NCBI RefSeq assembly: GCF_001748285.1
Contig: NZ_BDGT01000009.1
Coordinates: 1-64,000, forward strand
Reading direction: 5' to 3'
Source: Thermogemmatispora onikobensis
GTDB taxonomy: Bacteria > Chloroflexota > Ktedonobacteria > Ktedonobacterales > Ktedonobacteraceae
DNA: 64,000 nucleotides
Under the pieces are notes generated by a model that worked only from the letters and a program-made list of their open reading frames with translations, made no database searches and was not told the DNA's origin. This document shows, in pieces, positions 42,374 through 51,965 of the stretch (position 1 is its first letter; each line of letters starts with the position of its first letter). The translations under genes and the position numbers were made by a program.

Positions 42374-43429
42374 ATGATTCGCGAAGCCATCGCGCAAGTT
42401 GTTGCCGGCGCTACGCTCAGCGAGGAGGAGGCGGCGGCGGTGATGGAAGAGATTATGTCGGGCGTGGCAACCCCCTCCCAGATGGGGGCTTTTCTGACCG
42501 CTCTGCGTATGCGTCCCGGGGGCGAGGCGCCCCAGGAGATCGCCGGCCTGGCGCGCGTGATGCGCGAGAAGGCGCTGCGCGTCCATCTCCGTGAGGAGGT
42601 GGCCACCCGCGCGCTGGATACCTGCGGCACAGGCGGCGACGGAGCCGGTACCTTCAATTTTTCGACCGCGGCAGGCATCCTGGCCGCTGCCGCCGGGGCC
42701 CACGTGGCGAAGCACGGCAACCGCTCGGCGACGAGCCGCTGCGGCAGCGCCGATGTGCTGGAGGCCCTGGGCGTGCGCATCGATTTGGGGCCGGAGGCCG
42801 TGGCGCGCAGTGTTCAGGAGACGGGCTTTGGCTTTATGTTCGCCCAGACCTATCACCCGGCGATGAAGCATGTTGGTCCAACACGCCGCGAGATCGGTAT
42901 TCGTACGGTCTTCAATATTCTCGGTCCGCTGACGAATCCGGCTGGCACTCGTTACCAGGTGCTGGGCGTGGCCGATGGCTCGCTGCTGCGCAAGATGGGG
43001 GAGGTCTTGCTCCTGCTGGGCTGCCGTCATGCGCTGATTATCCACGGCGAGGATGGCGTTGATGAGTGTTCGCTGGCGGCGCCTACGCGCGTCTGCGAGG
43101 TACGCGAAGGGGAGGAGCTGCGCGAGTATGTGATTACGCCCGAGGAGGCTGGCCTGACGCGCTGTAACGATCGCCGCCTCTTCCAGGGGGGTGATCCTCA
43201 GCAGAACGCGGAAATGCTGCGCCGCTTGCTCAGTGGCGAGATCGACGGTCCGCTGGCCGACATGCTCTATTTGAACACGGCGGCGGCTCTGCTGGCGAAT
43301 GAGTGCGTCTCTTCGCTGGCGGAAGGGGTCCGACTGGCACGCAGCACGGTGCGCGAGGGCCGGGCCAGACGCAAGCTGGAGGAGGTCGTGGCTTGCTCGC
43401 AGTCGCTGGCCACCACCACTGGCTTGTAG
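42374..43429 (+). CDS. trpD: Anthranilate phosphoribosyltransferase
   Basis: A 351-residue enzyme joining anthranilate and PRPP. Characteristic motifs are DTCGTGGDGAGTFNFSTA (PRPP loop), KHGNRSATSRCGSADVLEALG, FAQTYHPAMKHVGPTRRE and RTVFNILGPLTNPA. The ATG at 42374 was preferred over an in-frame GTG 9 nt upstream because GAGGT precedes it. It lies 134 bp after trpG in the operon. Confidence 0.96.
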   Translation: MIREAIAQVVAGATLSEEEAAAVMEEIMSGVATPSQMGAFLTALRMRPGGEAPQEIAGLARVMREKALRVHLREEVATRALDTCGTGGDGAGTFNFSTAAGILAAAAGAHVAKHGNRSATSRCGSADVLEALGVRIDLGPEAVARSVQETGFGFMFAQTYHPAMKHVGPTRREIGIRTVFNILGPLTNPAGTRYQVLGVADGSLLRKMGEVLLLLGCRHALIIHGEDGVDECSLAAPTRVCEVREGEELREYVITPEEAGLTRCNDRRLFQGGDPQQNAEMLRRLLSGEIDGPLADMLYLNTAAALLANECVSSLAEGVRLARSTVREGRARRKLEEVVACSQSLATTTGL

Positions 43430-43507
43430 GTCTGTCCCGTTTCCTTCCAGCGCTAAGCCTGCCAGACCAGACTCAGGGGAAGGCAGAGACGAGGGAGGAG
43501 ATGAGCG

Positions 43508-44974
43508 ATGTTTCTTGAGCAGATTCTGGCCCGCACGCGCCTCGATCTGGAGGCACGTCGGCGCCTGCTTCCTTTGGAGAGGCTGCAAGAGCGGGCGGCG
43601 GCCCAGCCACCGGCTCGCGATTTCGCCGCCGCCCTGCAGTCGAGAGCAGGTGAGCATGGGCTGCGGCTGATTGCTGAGATTAAGCGCGCCTCGCCCTCGA
43701 AGGGAGCGCTGGCGCCCGACCTTGATCCGGTGGCCCTGGCTCGCACCTACGAGGCTGCCGGGGCGGCAGCGATCTCGGTCCTGACCGAACCGCATTTCTT
43801 TCTGGGCGCACCCGAGCACCTGACAGCAGTCAAGGAGGCGGTAAGCCTGCCTGTGCTGCGCAAAGATTTCATCGTGGATGAGTATCAGGTCTATGAGGCG
43901 CGCGCCTGGGGCGCCGATGCGCTGCTGCTGATCTGCGCGGCTCTGAGCGCTCAGGAACTGGCGCGGCTCTTGCAGCTCACACGCCAACTGGGGATGGAGG
44001 CCCTGGTCGAGGTCCACAGCCCGGCGGAGGCAGAGATGGCCGTAGCCGCAGGGGCGCGCGTGATCGGGGTCAATAGCCGCGATCTGGTGACCTTCACTAT
44101 GAACCCGTTCTTGATCCGCGAGCTGCGCCGGCTGCTGCCTGCCGATTGCATCGTGGTAGCCGAGAGCGGGATTCATACGGAAGCCGATGCACGCCGGTTG
44201 CGCCGCTACGATGTGCAGGCCATGCTGGTGGGCGAATCGCTGGTGAAGGCCGGCGATGTGCGCGGACAGATCAGCCGTCTGCTGCGCGGGGCCAATGACG
44301 GTCTCCAGGTAAAGGTCTGCGGCCTGCGCCACCCGGAGGCTCTGCGGACAGCCCTGGAGAGCGGGGCCGATCTGCTGGGCCTGATGTTCTACCCGCCGAG
44401 CAGACGCTACCTGGCTCCGTCGAAGGTTCGGGACCTGCTGGGCGAGGCCGGCTATCTGGCTCTGGCCGAGCAGGGTCAGGCAGTGCCTGATCTGGTCGGG
44501 GTTTTTGTGAACGAGGAGAGCCAGCGCATCAATGAGCTGGCTGAGGAGTTGGGCCTGCACTTTGTGCAACTGCATGGGGGGGAGTCGCCGGAGTTCTGCG
44601 CCAGCCTGCAGCGCCCGGTTATCAAGGCGCTGCCGGTGCAGGGTCCCGCGTCCCTGGAGGAGGCACGGCGCTATGCCACGGTCGCCTGGCGGTTGCTGCT
44701 TGATACACCCACAGCGAGCTATGGAGGCAGCGGTCGGACCCACGACTGGGAACTGGCGCGGATGATCGCCGCTGAGATGCCAGTCCTGCTGGCTGGCGGT
44801 CTGACCCCCGCCAACGTCGCTGAGGCCATTGCTACTGTTCGACCCTGGGGCGTCGATGTGAGCAGCGGCGTTGAGAGCAATGGTGAGAAGGACCCGGACA
44901 AGATCCGTTCCTTCATTGAGGCCGTGCGCCAGAGCAGCCAGCAGCGGCCTGACCTGCAACCTGTCGAGCATTGA
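43508..44974 (+). CDS. trpCF: Bifunctional indole-3-glycerol phosphate synthase / phosphoribosylanthranilate isomerase
   Basis: A 488-residue fusion of two TIM barrels that catalyse successive steps. Residues 1-260 are TrpC: LIAEIKRASPSKG, ISVLTEPHFFLG, LPVLRKDFIVDEYQVYEARA and VVAESGIHTEAD. Residues about 268-480 are TrpF: VKVCGLRHPEALRTALESGADLLG, VGVFVNEESQRINE, VQLHGGESPEF and LLDTPTASYGGSG, ending LAGGLTPANVAEAI and GVDVSSGVE. The same order of fusion is seen in enterobacteria; in most other bacteria the genes are separate. GGAGGA precedes the ATG. The gene lies between trpD (78 bp) and trpB (75 bp). Confidence 0.96.
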   Translation: MFLEQILARTRLDLEARRRLLPLERLQERAAAQPPARDFAAALQSRAGEHGLRLIAEIKRASPSKGALAPDLDPVALARTYEAAGAAAISVLTEPHFFLGAPEHLTAVKEAVSLPVLRKDFIVDEYQVYEARAWGADALLLICAALSAQELARLLQLTRQLGMEALVEVHSPAEAEMAVAAGARVIGVNSRDLVTFTMNPFLIRELRRLLPADCIVVAESGIHTEADARRLRRYDVQAMLVGESLVKAGDVRGQISRLLRGANDGLQVKVCGLRHPEALRTALESGADLLGLMFYPPSRRYLAPSKVRDLLGEAGYLALAEQGQAVPDLVGVFVNEESQRINELAEELGLHFVQLHGGESPEFCASLQRPVIKALPVQGPASLEEARRYATVAWRLLLDTPTASYGGSGRTHDWELARMIAAEMPVLLAGGLTPANVAEAIATVRPWGVDVSSGVESNGEKDPDKIRSFIEAVRQSSQQRPDLQPVEH

Positions 44975-45049
44975 GGGGAAACACTAGCTTTCTTCTCGCA
45001 GCAGAGCAATCTCATTTTCGATTGGTTTTCTCTAGCGAGGCAAAAAGAG

Positions 45050-46312
45050 ATGCAGCAACATCTAGAACAGCAGGAGCGTGAGTCGCCGGCAACAGAGCGG
45101 TATCAGCATGGCTCCTATCCCGACGTCCGCGGGCGCTTCGGCCCCTATGGGGGTAAGTTCGTGCCAGAGAGCTTGATGCCTCTCCTGAGCGAGCTGGAGG
45201 CGGCCTATCGCGAGGCACGCCATGATCCAGCCTTTGAGGAGGAGCTGCAGGAGCTGCTGCGCTCGTTTGTGGGCCGCCCGACGCCGCTCTATTATGTGCC
45301 GCGCTTCTCGCAGTTGGTGGCCCCGGGGGTGCGCGTCTATCTGAAGCGCGAGGATCTGGCTCATACGGGGGCCCATAAGATCAATAATGCGCTGGGACAG
45401 GGCCTTCTGGCGAAACGCATGGGCAAGCGGCGCATCATCGCCGAGACGGGGGCCGGCCAGCATGGCGTGGCCACGGCGACGGTCTGCGCGATGCTGGGGC
45501 TGGAGTGCATCATCTACATGGGCGCCGAGGATATTGAGCGTCAGTCGCTCAATGTCTTCCGTATGCGCCTGCTCGGCGCCGAGGTGCGCCCGGTCGATAG
45601 CGGCAGCCGTACCCTTAAGGATGCGATCAATGAGGCGATCCGCGACTGGGTGACCAACGTCGAGACGACCTTTTACTTGATCGGCTCGGTGGTTGGGCCG
45701 CATCCCTATCCCTTGATGGTGCGCGATTTCCAGTCGATCATCGGACGGGAGGCGCGCGAGCAGATTCTGCGGCTGGAGGGTCGCCTGCCCGACCTGGTCG
45801 TGGCCTGCGTAGGCGGCGGGAGCAACGCGATGGGGATCTTCTACCCCTTTGCCGATGCACCCGAGGTGCGTCTGCTCGGCGTTGAGGCGGGCGGCCAGGG
45901 CCTGGCTACGGACCAGCACGCCGCTACTCTGGTGGCAGGCCGTCCGGGTGTGCTCCACGGCGCCTTTAGTTATCTGCTCCAGAACGAGGATGGCCAGGTG
46001 CTGGGGACGCACAGTATTTCCGCCGGCCTCGACTATCCCGGCGTCGGCCCAGAGCACAGCTATATGAAAGATACGGGGCGCGCCAGCTATGTGGCAGCCG
46101 ATGATGCCCTGGCCCTGCGCGGCCTGCAGGCTCTGAGCCAGAGCGAGGGTATCATTCCCGCCCTGGAGCCAGCCCACGCCCTGGGCTACTTGCTGGAGAT
46201 GGGCGCACGGGGCGAGCTGGTTCCTGGTAGCCTGGTCATTGTTAATCTCTCGGGGCGCGGCGACAAGGATATGGCGACGGTGGCCCGGGAGTTAGAGGTC
46301 AAGATCTCATAA
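45050..46312 (+). CDS. trpB: Tryptophan synthase beta chain
   Basis: A 420-residue PLP enzyme that condenses indole with serine. The PLP lysine lies in [13 protein letters not shown], and the set [45 protein letters not shown] and [14 protein letters not shown] marks TrpB1 (TrpA-dependent) rather than TrpB2. A 25-residue N-terminal extension precedes the core. GAGG lies upstream of the ATG. It is followed 20 bp later by trpA. Confidence 0.97.
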   Translation: MQQHLEQQERESPATERYQHGSYPDVRGRFGPYGGKFVPESLMPLLSELEAAYREARHDPAFEEELQELLRSFVGRPTPLYYVPRFSQLVAPGVRVYLKREDLAHTGAHKINNALGQGLLAKRMGKRRIIAETGAGQHGVATATVCAMLGLECIIYMGAEDIERQSLNVFRMRLLGAEVRPVDSGSRTLKDAINEAIRDWVTNVETTFYLIGSVVGPHPYPLMVRDFQSIIGREAREQILRLEGRLPDLVVACVGGGSNAMGIFYPFADAPEVRLLGVEAGGQGLATDQHAATLVAGRPGVLHGAFSYLLQNEDGQVLGTHSISAGLDYPGVGPEHSYMKDTGRASYVAADDALALRGLQALSQSEGIIPALEPAHALGYLLEMGARGELVPGSLVIVNLSGRGDKDMATVARELEVKIS

Positions 46313-46332
46313 AATGCTAGTCGAGCAGAACC

Positions 46333-47217
46333 ATGCAGCAATCACAGCAATCTGAGACAAGCGAGCGACCCAAAGGCGAGGCGCTGCCAGCTCAGCGCAT
46401 TGGGCAAGCCTTCGCCCGGGCTAGTAGTGAGGGGCGCTGCGCGCTGATCCCTTACCTGATGTGCGGCTTCCCTTCGGTAGAGCAGAGCCTGGAGGCGATA
46501 GTGGCGGCCATCGAGGGCGGAGCCGACCTGATCGAGCTGGGCCTGCCTTTCAGCGATCCGCTGGCCGACGGCGCCACGATCCAGCACGCCAGCCATCAGG
46601 CGCTAGAGCAGGGTATCAATGTGGCCGCCTGCCTGTCCATGGCGCGTCAGGTGGCGGCCCGGAGCAGCGTCCCTTTGATCTTGATGGGCTACTATAATCC
46701 GCTGCTGGCCTATGGCGTCCAGCGCTTCTGCCGCGAGGCTGCTGCCGCGGGCGCCTGTGGACTCATCATCCCCGATCTGCCGCCCGAGGAGGCGGGGCCG
46801 CTGCTGAAGGCCGCCCACGAGGAGGGGCTGGCGCTGATTTTCCTTGTGCCGCCGACGACACCGGATGAGCGCATTGCCACAATCGTGCGCGTCGCTGCCC
46901 AGGAGCCGCGTGGTTTTATCTACTGCGTCTCCCTCAGCGGGGTGACCGGTGCGCGCGCTAGCCTGCCGCCCCATCTGCAGAGCTTTATCGCCCGCGTCCG
47001 TCGGCAGAGCGCTCCTTATGGCCTTCCCTTAGCGGTTGGCTTTGGCGTCTCGCGCCCGGAGCACGTGGCGGAAATCGCGCGCTATGCCGATGGGGCGGTC
47101 GTTGGCAGCGCCCTGGTCAATCTGCTGGAGCGCCATGCCGCTGATGGAGCAGCCCAGCGGGCGGCAGTCCGGGACTATATTCGCAGCTTGCGTGAACGCA
47201 CTGCTCGTCTGCCTTGA
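46333..47217 (+). CDS. trpA: Tryptophan synthase alpha chain
   Basis: A 294-residue TIM-barrel subunit that cleaves indole-3-glycerol phosphate to indole, channelled to TrpB. Catalytic Glu and Asp lie in LIELGLPFSDPLADG, and other markers are LILMGYYNPLLAYG, IIPDLPPEEA, FIYCVSLSGVTGAR and VGFGVSRPEHV. The N terminus carries about 30 extra polar residues, so the real start may be further in; no strong Shine-Dalgarno is seen before this ATG, and translation may be coupled to trpB. Confidence 0.95.
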   Translation: MQQSQQSETSERPKGEALPAQRIGQAFARASSEGRCALIPYLMCGFPSVEQSLEAIVAAIEGGADLIELGLPFSDPLADGATIQHASHQALEQGINVAACLSMARQVAARSSVPLILMGYYNPLLAYGVQRFCREAAAAGACGLIIPDLPPEEAGPLLKAAHEEGLALIFLVPPTTPDERIATIVRVAAQEPRGFIYCVSLSGVTGARASLPPHLQSFIARVRRQSAPYGLPLAVGFGVSRPEHVAEIARYADGAVVGSALVNLLERHAADGAAQRAAVRDYIRSLRERTARLP

Positions 47218-47251
47218 CGACTGAGGGCGTTCGCCGCGCCTGGCGGAGCGC

Positions 47252-47281
47252 TTCACAGTGCTTGCGGCTACCCTTTACAAT
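47252..47281 (+). promoter_or_regulatory. Possible internal promoter before aroH
   Basis: TTCACA (47252-47257), 18-bp spacer and TACAAT (47276-47281), about 75 nt upstream of aroH in the 143-bp trpA-aroH gap. It would let aroH and the DAHP synthase be made independently of the T-box. Confidence 0.35.
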
Positions 47282-47360
47282 AGAAGGCGTGCCTGCTCGC
47301 CCCTCAGCGCCGAGCGCGAGAGCAGCAGCAGGTCGCCGCCATTCTTGCCATGAAAGGGTG

Positions 47361-47738
47361 ATGGGCGTGTACTGTCGAGGCATCCGGGGCGCAACGACGG
47401 TCGAACGCAATGATCGTCAGGAGATTCTGGCCGCCACCGCCGAGCTGCTCCAGTTAATGGTGGAGTTGAATCAGATCCGGAGTGAGGATGTCGCCAGCGT
47501 TATTTTCAGCGTGACCGATGATCTGGATGCCGTCTACCCGGCCCAGGCCGCACGGGAACTCGGCTGGACCGAGGTCGCTTTGCTGTGCGTGCGGGAGATT
47601 CCAGTGCCGGGCAGCCTGCGCAAGTGCATTCGCATCTTGCTGCACGTCAATACTGAGCGGAGTTCCGCAGAGCTGCGCCATGTCTATCTGCGCGGCGCCG
47701 TGCAGCTGCGCCCGGAGTTTAGCGTCGAGCGCTCCTGA
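47361..47738 (+). CDS. aroH: Monofunctional chorismate mutase, AroH type
   Basis: A 125-residue trimeric-type chorismate mutase converting chorismate to prephenate. It opens CRGIRGATTVERNDRQEIL and carries DVASVIFSVTDDLDAVYPA, WTEVALLCVREI and the C-terminal RKCIRILLHVNT and VYLRGAVQLRP, all typical of the Bacillus AroH class (catalytic Arg in the first motif). The start was chosen because the family begins here; the frame is open 147 nt upstream into the end of trpA. It diverts chorismate away from tryptophan towards Phe and Tyr. Confidence 0.93.
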   Translation: MGVYCRGIRGATTVERNDRQEILAATAELLQLMVELNQIRSEDVASVIFSVTDDLDAVYPAQAARELGWTEVALLCVREIPVPGSLRKCIRILLHVNTERSSAELRHVYLRGAVQLRPEFSVERS

Positions 47739-48190
47739 GCAGGCATCGTTCGGAGGCGGCTCTAGCCAGGTCAGCCCGAACAGGGGCGCTGGTCTGTTCG
47801 TCCTTCCCATCTCTGCCTTGCCTCTTTCCTCACTGGCTTCGATCATGACGACGATGGCGTCGCGATGGAGGAAGGGAAGCGCTGTGTGGCCAGGGCAGTT
47901 CCTCTTGCTGGTCGGCTGCCGAGCGCAGCGATCGGCAATCAGCTCATCCAGCCAACCACCTTACGAGCCAGCCAGTCAGTCAGCCGGTGGACCAGGCCAG
48001 GCTTCAACAATCGAGAGCAAACACACTGAGTTGACTACTGACAGAGACTGAGGATGGAGAAACGCGCCTGTCAGGGCCGTGGCCAGAGTCAACTCTGGTT
48101 CGCTGCCAGGCCCCCGCCAGAGGGAAGGCGCTTCTATCCAGATCTCGAAGCCTGCATACGTCTGCCAAAGGAATGAAGGAGCCACGAGTC
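47739..48190. other. 452-bp gap between aroH and the DAHP synthase gene
   Basis: No gene is supported. A 38-codon frame at 48052 has no usable ribosome binding site and no run of aromatic codons, so it is not an attenuator peptide. The region holds a terminator-like hairpin at 47777-47800, a short CCAGAG/CTCTGG hairpin (48083-48098), and a patch of repeated AGCCAGTC-like bases near 47970. No second T-box was found. Confidence 0.5.
47777..47800 (+). terminator. Hairpin after aroH
   Basis: CGAACAG and CTGTTCG form a 7-bp stem with a 10-nt loop, 38 nt after the aroH stop, followed by a pyrimidine-rich stretch without a T-run. It may reduce read-through into the DAHP synthase gene. Confidence 0.4.
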
Positions 48191-49267
48191 ATGATCGTTG
48201 TAATGAAGCCTAACTGTAGTGAAGCTGCTATTGAGCACGTCCTGCGCTTCCTGGAGCAGGAGGGGTTCTCTGGCCATCTCTCGCGCGGTGTGGAGCGCAC
48301 GGTGATCGGCGTGATCGGCTCGGTCAACGTGCAGAATCCTCCCGGCAAGGGAATGATTACGCCTGCCCTGGGCGAGGCCCTGGAGGCCTTCCCCGAGGTA
48401 GAAGGGGTCTTCCGGGTCTCGAAACCCTATAAACTGGCAAGCCGCGAATTCCATCCAGATGATACGGTTGTCGAGGTGCCGGTCGCCTGTGTGGCGGGCG
48501 GCACGGTCTCCATCGGTGGCCCCGCCGTGGTGATGATGGCCGGCCCCTGCACGGTAGAGAACGAGAAGCAGCTGATGACAACCGCCGAGGCCGTGCGCAA
48601 GGCGGGTGCGGTGATCTTGCGCGGCGGGGCCTTTAAGCCATCAACCTCTCCCTACGGTTTCCGCGGCCTGGGTGAGGAGGGCCTCAAGCTCCTGGCCAAA
48701 GCCTCGCGCGAGTTTGGCATGGCCGTGGTGACCGAGGTCATGACGCCAGCCGATGTGCCGCTGGTCTGCGAATATGCCGATATCCTGCAGATCGGTACGC
48801 GCAACATGCAGAACTATATGCTCCTCGACGAGGTCGGGCGCGCGAAGAAACCAGTGCTCCTGAAGCGGGGAATGGCGGCGACCATTGAGGAGTGGCTCCT
48901 GGCAGCTGAATATATTCTTTCTCAGGGCAATCGCGAGGTGATCCTCTGCGAGCGCGGTATCCGTACCTTTGAGAGGAGTACGCGCAATACGATGGATCTG
49001 AGCGCGATCCCCCTGGTGAAACAGCTCTCGCATTTGCCGATTGTGGCCGACCCGAGCCAGGGCACAGGCCGGCGCGACCTGGTGGCGCCAATAACGCTGG
49101 CCTCCGTAGCCGCCGGCTGCGATGGCCTCCTGATCGAGGTTCACCCCAACCCCGAGGTCGCGCTCAAGGACGGCGCTCAGTCGCTGACCACCGAGCAGTT
49201 CGCGGAGCTGATGCCGCGCGCAGAGGCGGTGGCCCAGGCCATCGGGCGCTCGTTTGTGACAGCCTGA
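48191..49267 (+). CDS. aroF: 3-deoxy-7-phosphoheptulonate (DAHP) synthase
   Basis: A 358-residue type I-beta DAHP synthase, the entry enzyme of the shikimate pathway (PEP plus erythrose-4-phosphate). The first 80 residues are a ferredoxin-like regulatory domain ([20 protein letters not shown]), as in the Thermotoga enzyme, which allows feedback inhibition by aromatic amino acids. The barrel follows with [77 protein letters not shown] and [16 protein letters not shown]. The ATG at 48191 was chosen because AAGGAG lies 9 nt upstream. It closes the trp supra-operon. Confidence 0.95.
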   Translation: MIVVMKPNCSEAAIEHVLRFLEQEGFSGHLSRGVERTVIGVIGSVNVQNPPGKGMITPALGEALEAFPEVEGVFRVSKPYKLASREFHPDDTVVEVPVACVAGGTVSIGGPAVVMMAGPCTVENEKQLMTTAEAVRKAGAVILRGGAFKPSTSPYGFRGLGEEGLKLLAKASREFGMAVVTEVMTPADVPLVCEYADILQIGTRNMQNYMLLDEVGRAKKPVLLKRGMAATIEEWLLAAEYILSQGNREVILCERGIRTFERSTRNTMDLSAIPLVKQLSHLPIVADPSQGTGRRDLVAPITLASVAAGCDGLLIEVHPNPEVALKDGAQSLTTEQFAELMPRAEAVAQAIGRSFVTA

Positions 49268-49366
49268 ATAAGGCGCTTTCTCAGGTCTCTCTGGCCTGGA
49301 CAGGAAGAGAGGGAGAGGGATAGCCCCCCGCTCTGAGCAGAGCCAGAGACGACCAGGGCCAGGAGA

Positions 49367-49430
49367 GGCGCGGGGCCTGCGCTCGCTCTTTCAGTGGTTG
49401 CTGGAGCGCGCCTCGCGCCTTTTTCTTTAG
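49367..49430 (+). terminator. Terminator of the trp supra-operon
   Basis: A two-tier stem: GGCGCG (49367-49372) with CGCGCC (49414-49419), and inside it GCGCTC (49379-49384) with GAGCGC (49404-49409). It is followed directly by five T residues and CTTT, about 100 nt after the DAHP synthase stop. Confidence 0.7.
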
Positions 49431-49457
49431 ATCTGATGTACTGATCTGTGTTGCCTC

Positions 49458-51344
49458 TCAGCTAAAGTTTGGCTCTTCCATACTGGAAATGCAGGAGCTA
49501 ACCGGCTGGACCTGGGGATTGTCAAGAAATTCTTCCATGATCAGGTTGGCGCACGAGCCAGTTAGAAAGACACCGTGGCCAGTCCCTGGGAAGACAAAGA
49601 GGTAGCTGTGGCTGAGAGTTTTCTGAGCCATGAGCGCGTTGCTCGTCGGCGTGATTGGGTCATACTCGCCGGAGAGAATCAGCGTCGGCAGATTGCTTGT
49701 GACGGGCTGCTTCTGCTCAGGCGGCACCGCCGGAACGTTCCAGAGCTGGCAGACCTGATAGTCGGCCTGGAGGCCATCCTGCATGCCAGGCCGCAGCTCA
49801 GGATGCAGCACAGCCACGGCTTTGTCCAGCTCTTGAGGAGAGGTGTAGCGCATGTCTTCGCCACACTCGACCGAGTAGTACATGCCGTAGCTGACGTCAT
49901 TGGCCAGGAGCAGCTCCCCATAGGTTTCGGAGATCAGCGCATACTGACCATGATCAACCTCGCTGATGGCCCGCGGCAGGTCGGGAATAAAGCTGGTCAC
50001 ATAGAGCGAGGTAAAGACCCACTGGGCAAAGTTATCGCCCGTCAGCAGGACTGGACCATACTGCAGATCATTGAAGGTCACCGGGTGAGCGTTGAGGCGA
50101 TCGACCAGGCGATAAAAGGTGGTTGCCAGGTTGGGATAACTCTCGTTGCAGAGGGCATCTTTCTGACAGCCGTTGAAGAGGGTGTCAAAGGCGTGCTGCA
50201 TCGAGGCTGGTAGGGAGGTGAAGAGATTGCTCTGCGTGGGAACGGTCGAATCGAGGATCACGCTACGCAGGTCCTGTGGGAAGAGCCGCATGACGGTGAG
50301 GGCCAGGCGCGTGCCGTAGGAGACGCCATAGAGGTTCACCTGCCGATAGCCGAGGGCATGGATCAGATCGTGAACATCCTGGGCGTCAGCGATGGTAGTG
50401 TAGGCACTCAGGTGGATGCCTTCGGCGGTGAGCCGATCACGGCAGGAGCGCATGGCCTGGAGATATCCCGTATCATTGGCCTGGCGGCTGAGATTCTCAT
50501 CCTTGGTGTCCCGGTTGAAGCGGTCCACTTCACCACAGTAGAGCGAGGGCGAGGAGTAGCCCGTGCCGCGCTGGTCAAAGAGAATGAAGGTGTGCCCCAG
50601 TGTCACGGCTTGCAAGTTCGCCTGACTGATGTAAGGACCTAGCTCGCTGAGCGTGGCCCCCCCAGGTCCTCCAGAGAGATAGAGAAATGGGGCGCTATCC
50701 GCCTGAGCAGCGCTGGCTTTGAAGATGGCCACCGCCAGATGAATGGTGTTCCCCTGCGGCTGAGTACGGTCTTCAGGAACAGTCAAGACTCCGCACGTCA
50801 CGTCCCTCCCCTGGACAATGCCGATGCCAGGCTGAAAAGGGCAGGGACCCTGACGGAAACTCCCAGTGGCCACGGCGCTTGCTTGCGCCGTCGGCTGCGG
50901 CTTCGTCGCGCTGCTGCTCCCACGGGCCATAAACACAAGGTAGGTTGCTATCCCGCCAGCGAAGAGGATGAGGGCGATCAGCAAGACGAGAATAATGAAG
51001 CGCCAGGGACCAGGTGGACGCGACGGCGCCATCGGCGGAACAGGCGGCGCTTGATCGGCGATGACCGGTGGCCCCTGCAGCCCGGAATTCATGGACGGCG
51101 GTATGGATCTCCCCCCACTCTCAGACGCCAGAGGCCCGTACGGCCCGTTGGCTACTCCAGCTCCAGCCGGCGGCGCTACGGGAGCAACTGGCCCTTCACG
51201 GAAGAGTGGATAGATGATGTCGTTGCGCTCCTGGTAACGGAGACCGGGTGACGAGTACTCGTAATAAGGAGCATCACTATAAGGTAGCTGGGCCTCGTCT
51301 CTCTCACGCGGCTCTTTCTCAAACGGTGAGGTCTGCTCTGTCAT
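49458..51344 (-). CDS. Membrane-anchored alpha/beta hydrolase (tripeptidyl aminopeptidase-like)
   Basis: A 628-residue enzyme with a cytoplasmic, proline- and tyrosine-rich N-terminal segment of about 115 residues, one membrane helix (FIILVLLIALILFAGGIATY) and an outside alpha/beta hydrolase domain. The catalytic set is Ser in GVSYGTRLAL, Asp in GEYDPITP and His in PGTGHGVFL. FDQRGTGYSSPS, DVHDLIHALGY and a C-terminal TAP-like cap resemble SlpD/SlpE-type tripeptidyl aminopeptidases or proline iminopeptidase relatives. It probably degrades peptides outside the membrane. The ATG at 51344 has AAAGG upstream. It is convergent with the trp operon. Confidence 0.85.
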   Translation of the reverse strand: MTEQTSPFEKEPRERDEAQLPYSDAPYYEYSSPGLRYQERNDIIYPLFREGPVAPVAPPAGAGVANGPYGPLASESGGRSIPPSMNSGLQGPPVIADQAPPVPPMAPSRPPGPWRFIILVLLIALILFAGGIATYLVFMARGSSSATKPQPTAQASAVATGSFRQGPCPFQPGIGIVQGRDVTCGVLTVPEDRTQPQGNTIHLAVAIFKASAAQADSAPFLYLSGGPGGATLSELGPYISQANLQAVTLGHTFILFDQRGTGYSSPSLYCGEVDRFNRDTKDENLSRQANDTGYLQAMRSCRDRLTAEGIHLSAYTTIADAQDVHDLIHALGYRQVNLYGVSYGTRLALTVMRLFPQDLRSVILDSTVPTQSNLFTSLPASMQHAFDTLFNGCQKDALCNESYPNLATTFYRLVDRLNAHPVTFNDLQYGPVLLTGDNFAQWVFTSLYVTSFIPDLPRAISEVDHGQYALISETYGELLLANDVSYGMYYSVECGEDMRYTSPQELDKAVAVLHPELRPGMQDGLQADYQVCQLWNVPAVPPEQKQPVTSNLPTLILSGEYDPITPTSNALMAQKTLSHSYLFVFPGTGHGVFLTGSCANLIMEEFLDNPQVQPVSSCISSMEEPNFS

Positions 51345-51443
51345 CAACACACCTTTCTAGCGCAGCCCGGCAAGGCTACCAGGCTCGTGCCTGAGTGAGC
51401 AGCGGGGGCAAGCATGGCTCTGCCTTCTGATCACCTCTCTCGC

Positions 51444-51965
51444 TCACTGGAAGCTGCTTCCGCTCTCTCCTTCTCCCTCCCACCTTTCAGCCTGCCTTGC
51501 TCGCCAGGCAGCCTGCTCCTGCTGCAACTGGAGCAGTTCACGCTCAAGTTCAAAGATCTTCTGCTGAAGTAGTTGCTTTTGTTGCTGTGGTTGCATTAAA
51601 CGTAGATCTTCGATGGCCTTATATCCCCAGCGCAGGAGACCCCGAGGTACAAAGGCGGCGCTCATATAGTATTGGGTGCGCACATTGGCAAGGTAGGCAT
51701 TGAGCTGTCTCAGATCCAGCTTCAGCGCCCGCAACTGGAGACGGAGCTGCTGAATGCGCTCACGATAGGGATCTTGCCGGCGGCTTCCCCGGCGCGGCTG
51801 CTGTCGACGGCCTTGCTCCAGCCGCTCGCCCAGCTCAGGGCCTGGGGCCAACAGCCCTCTCTCTCTTTCCAGCCCCGCGGCGTCAGCTCCTTCCAACGGC
51901 GCGCCACACCAGGTGCAGAAACGAGTTCCCGCTGCCACAGCTGCGCCACATTGAGAGCAGAACAT
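51444..51965 (-). CDS. Zinc-ribbon protein with coiled coil
   Basis: A 173-residue cytoplasmic protein. The N terminus is a zinc ribbon (FCSQCGAAVAAGTRFCTWCG), followed by a basic linker (RRQQPRRGSRRQDPYRER) and a long helical, leucine/glutamine-rich coiled coil (residues about 70-170, QQKQLLQQKIFELEREL). Function is unknown; ribbon-plus-coil proteins often act as adaptors. GAGGAGAT precedes the ATG. It lies 99 bp upstream of the hydrolase gene on the same strand, so the two are probably one operon. Confidence 0.75.
   Translation of the reverse strand: MFCSQCGAAVAAGTRFCTWCGAPLEGADAAGLERERGLLAPGPELGERLEQGRRQQPRRGSRRQDPYRERIQQLRLQLRALKLDLRQLNAYLANVRTQYYMSAAFVPRGLLRWGYKAIEDLRLMQPQQQKQLLQQKIFELERELLQLQQEQAAWRARQAERWEGEGESGSSFQ

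Noticed and set aside
42317-44971. An 884-codon open frame on the minus strand
   Set aside because: It lies opposite trpD and trpCF, whose families are unmistakable. It is a shadow caused by GC-rich codon use, with low-complexity His/Gln/Arg-rich product.
48052-48174. A possible leader peptide before the DAHP synthase gene
   Set aside because: It has no ribosome binding site at a workable distance and no clustered aromatic codons.
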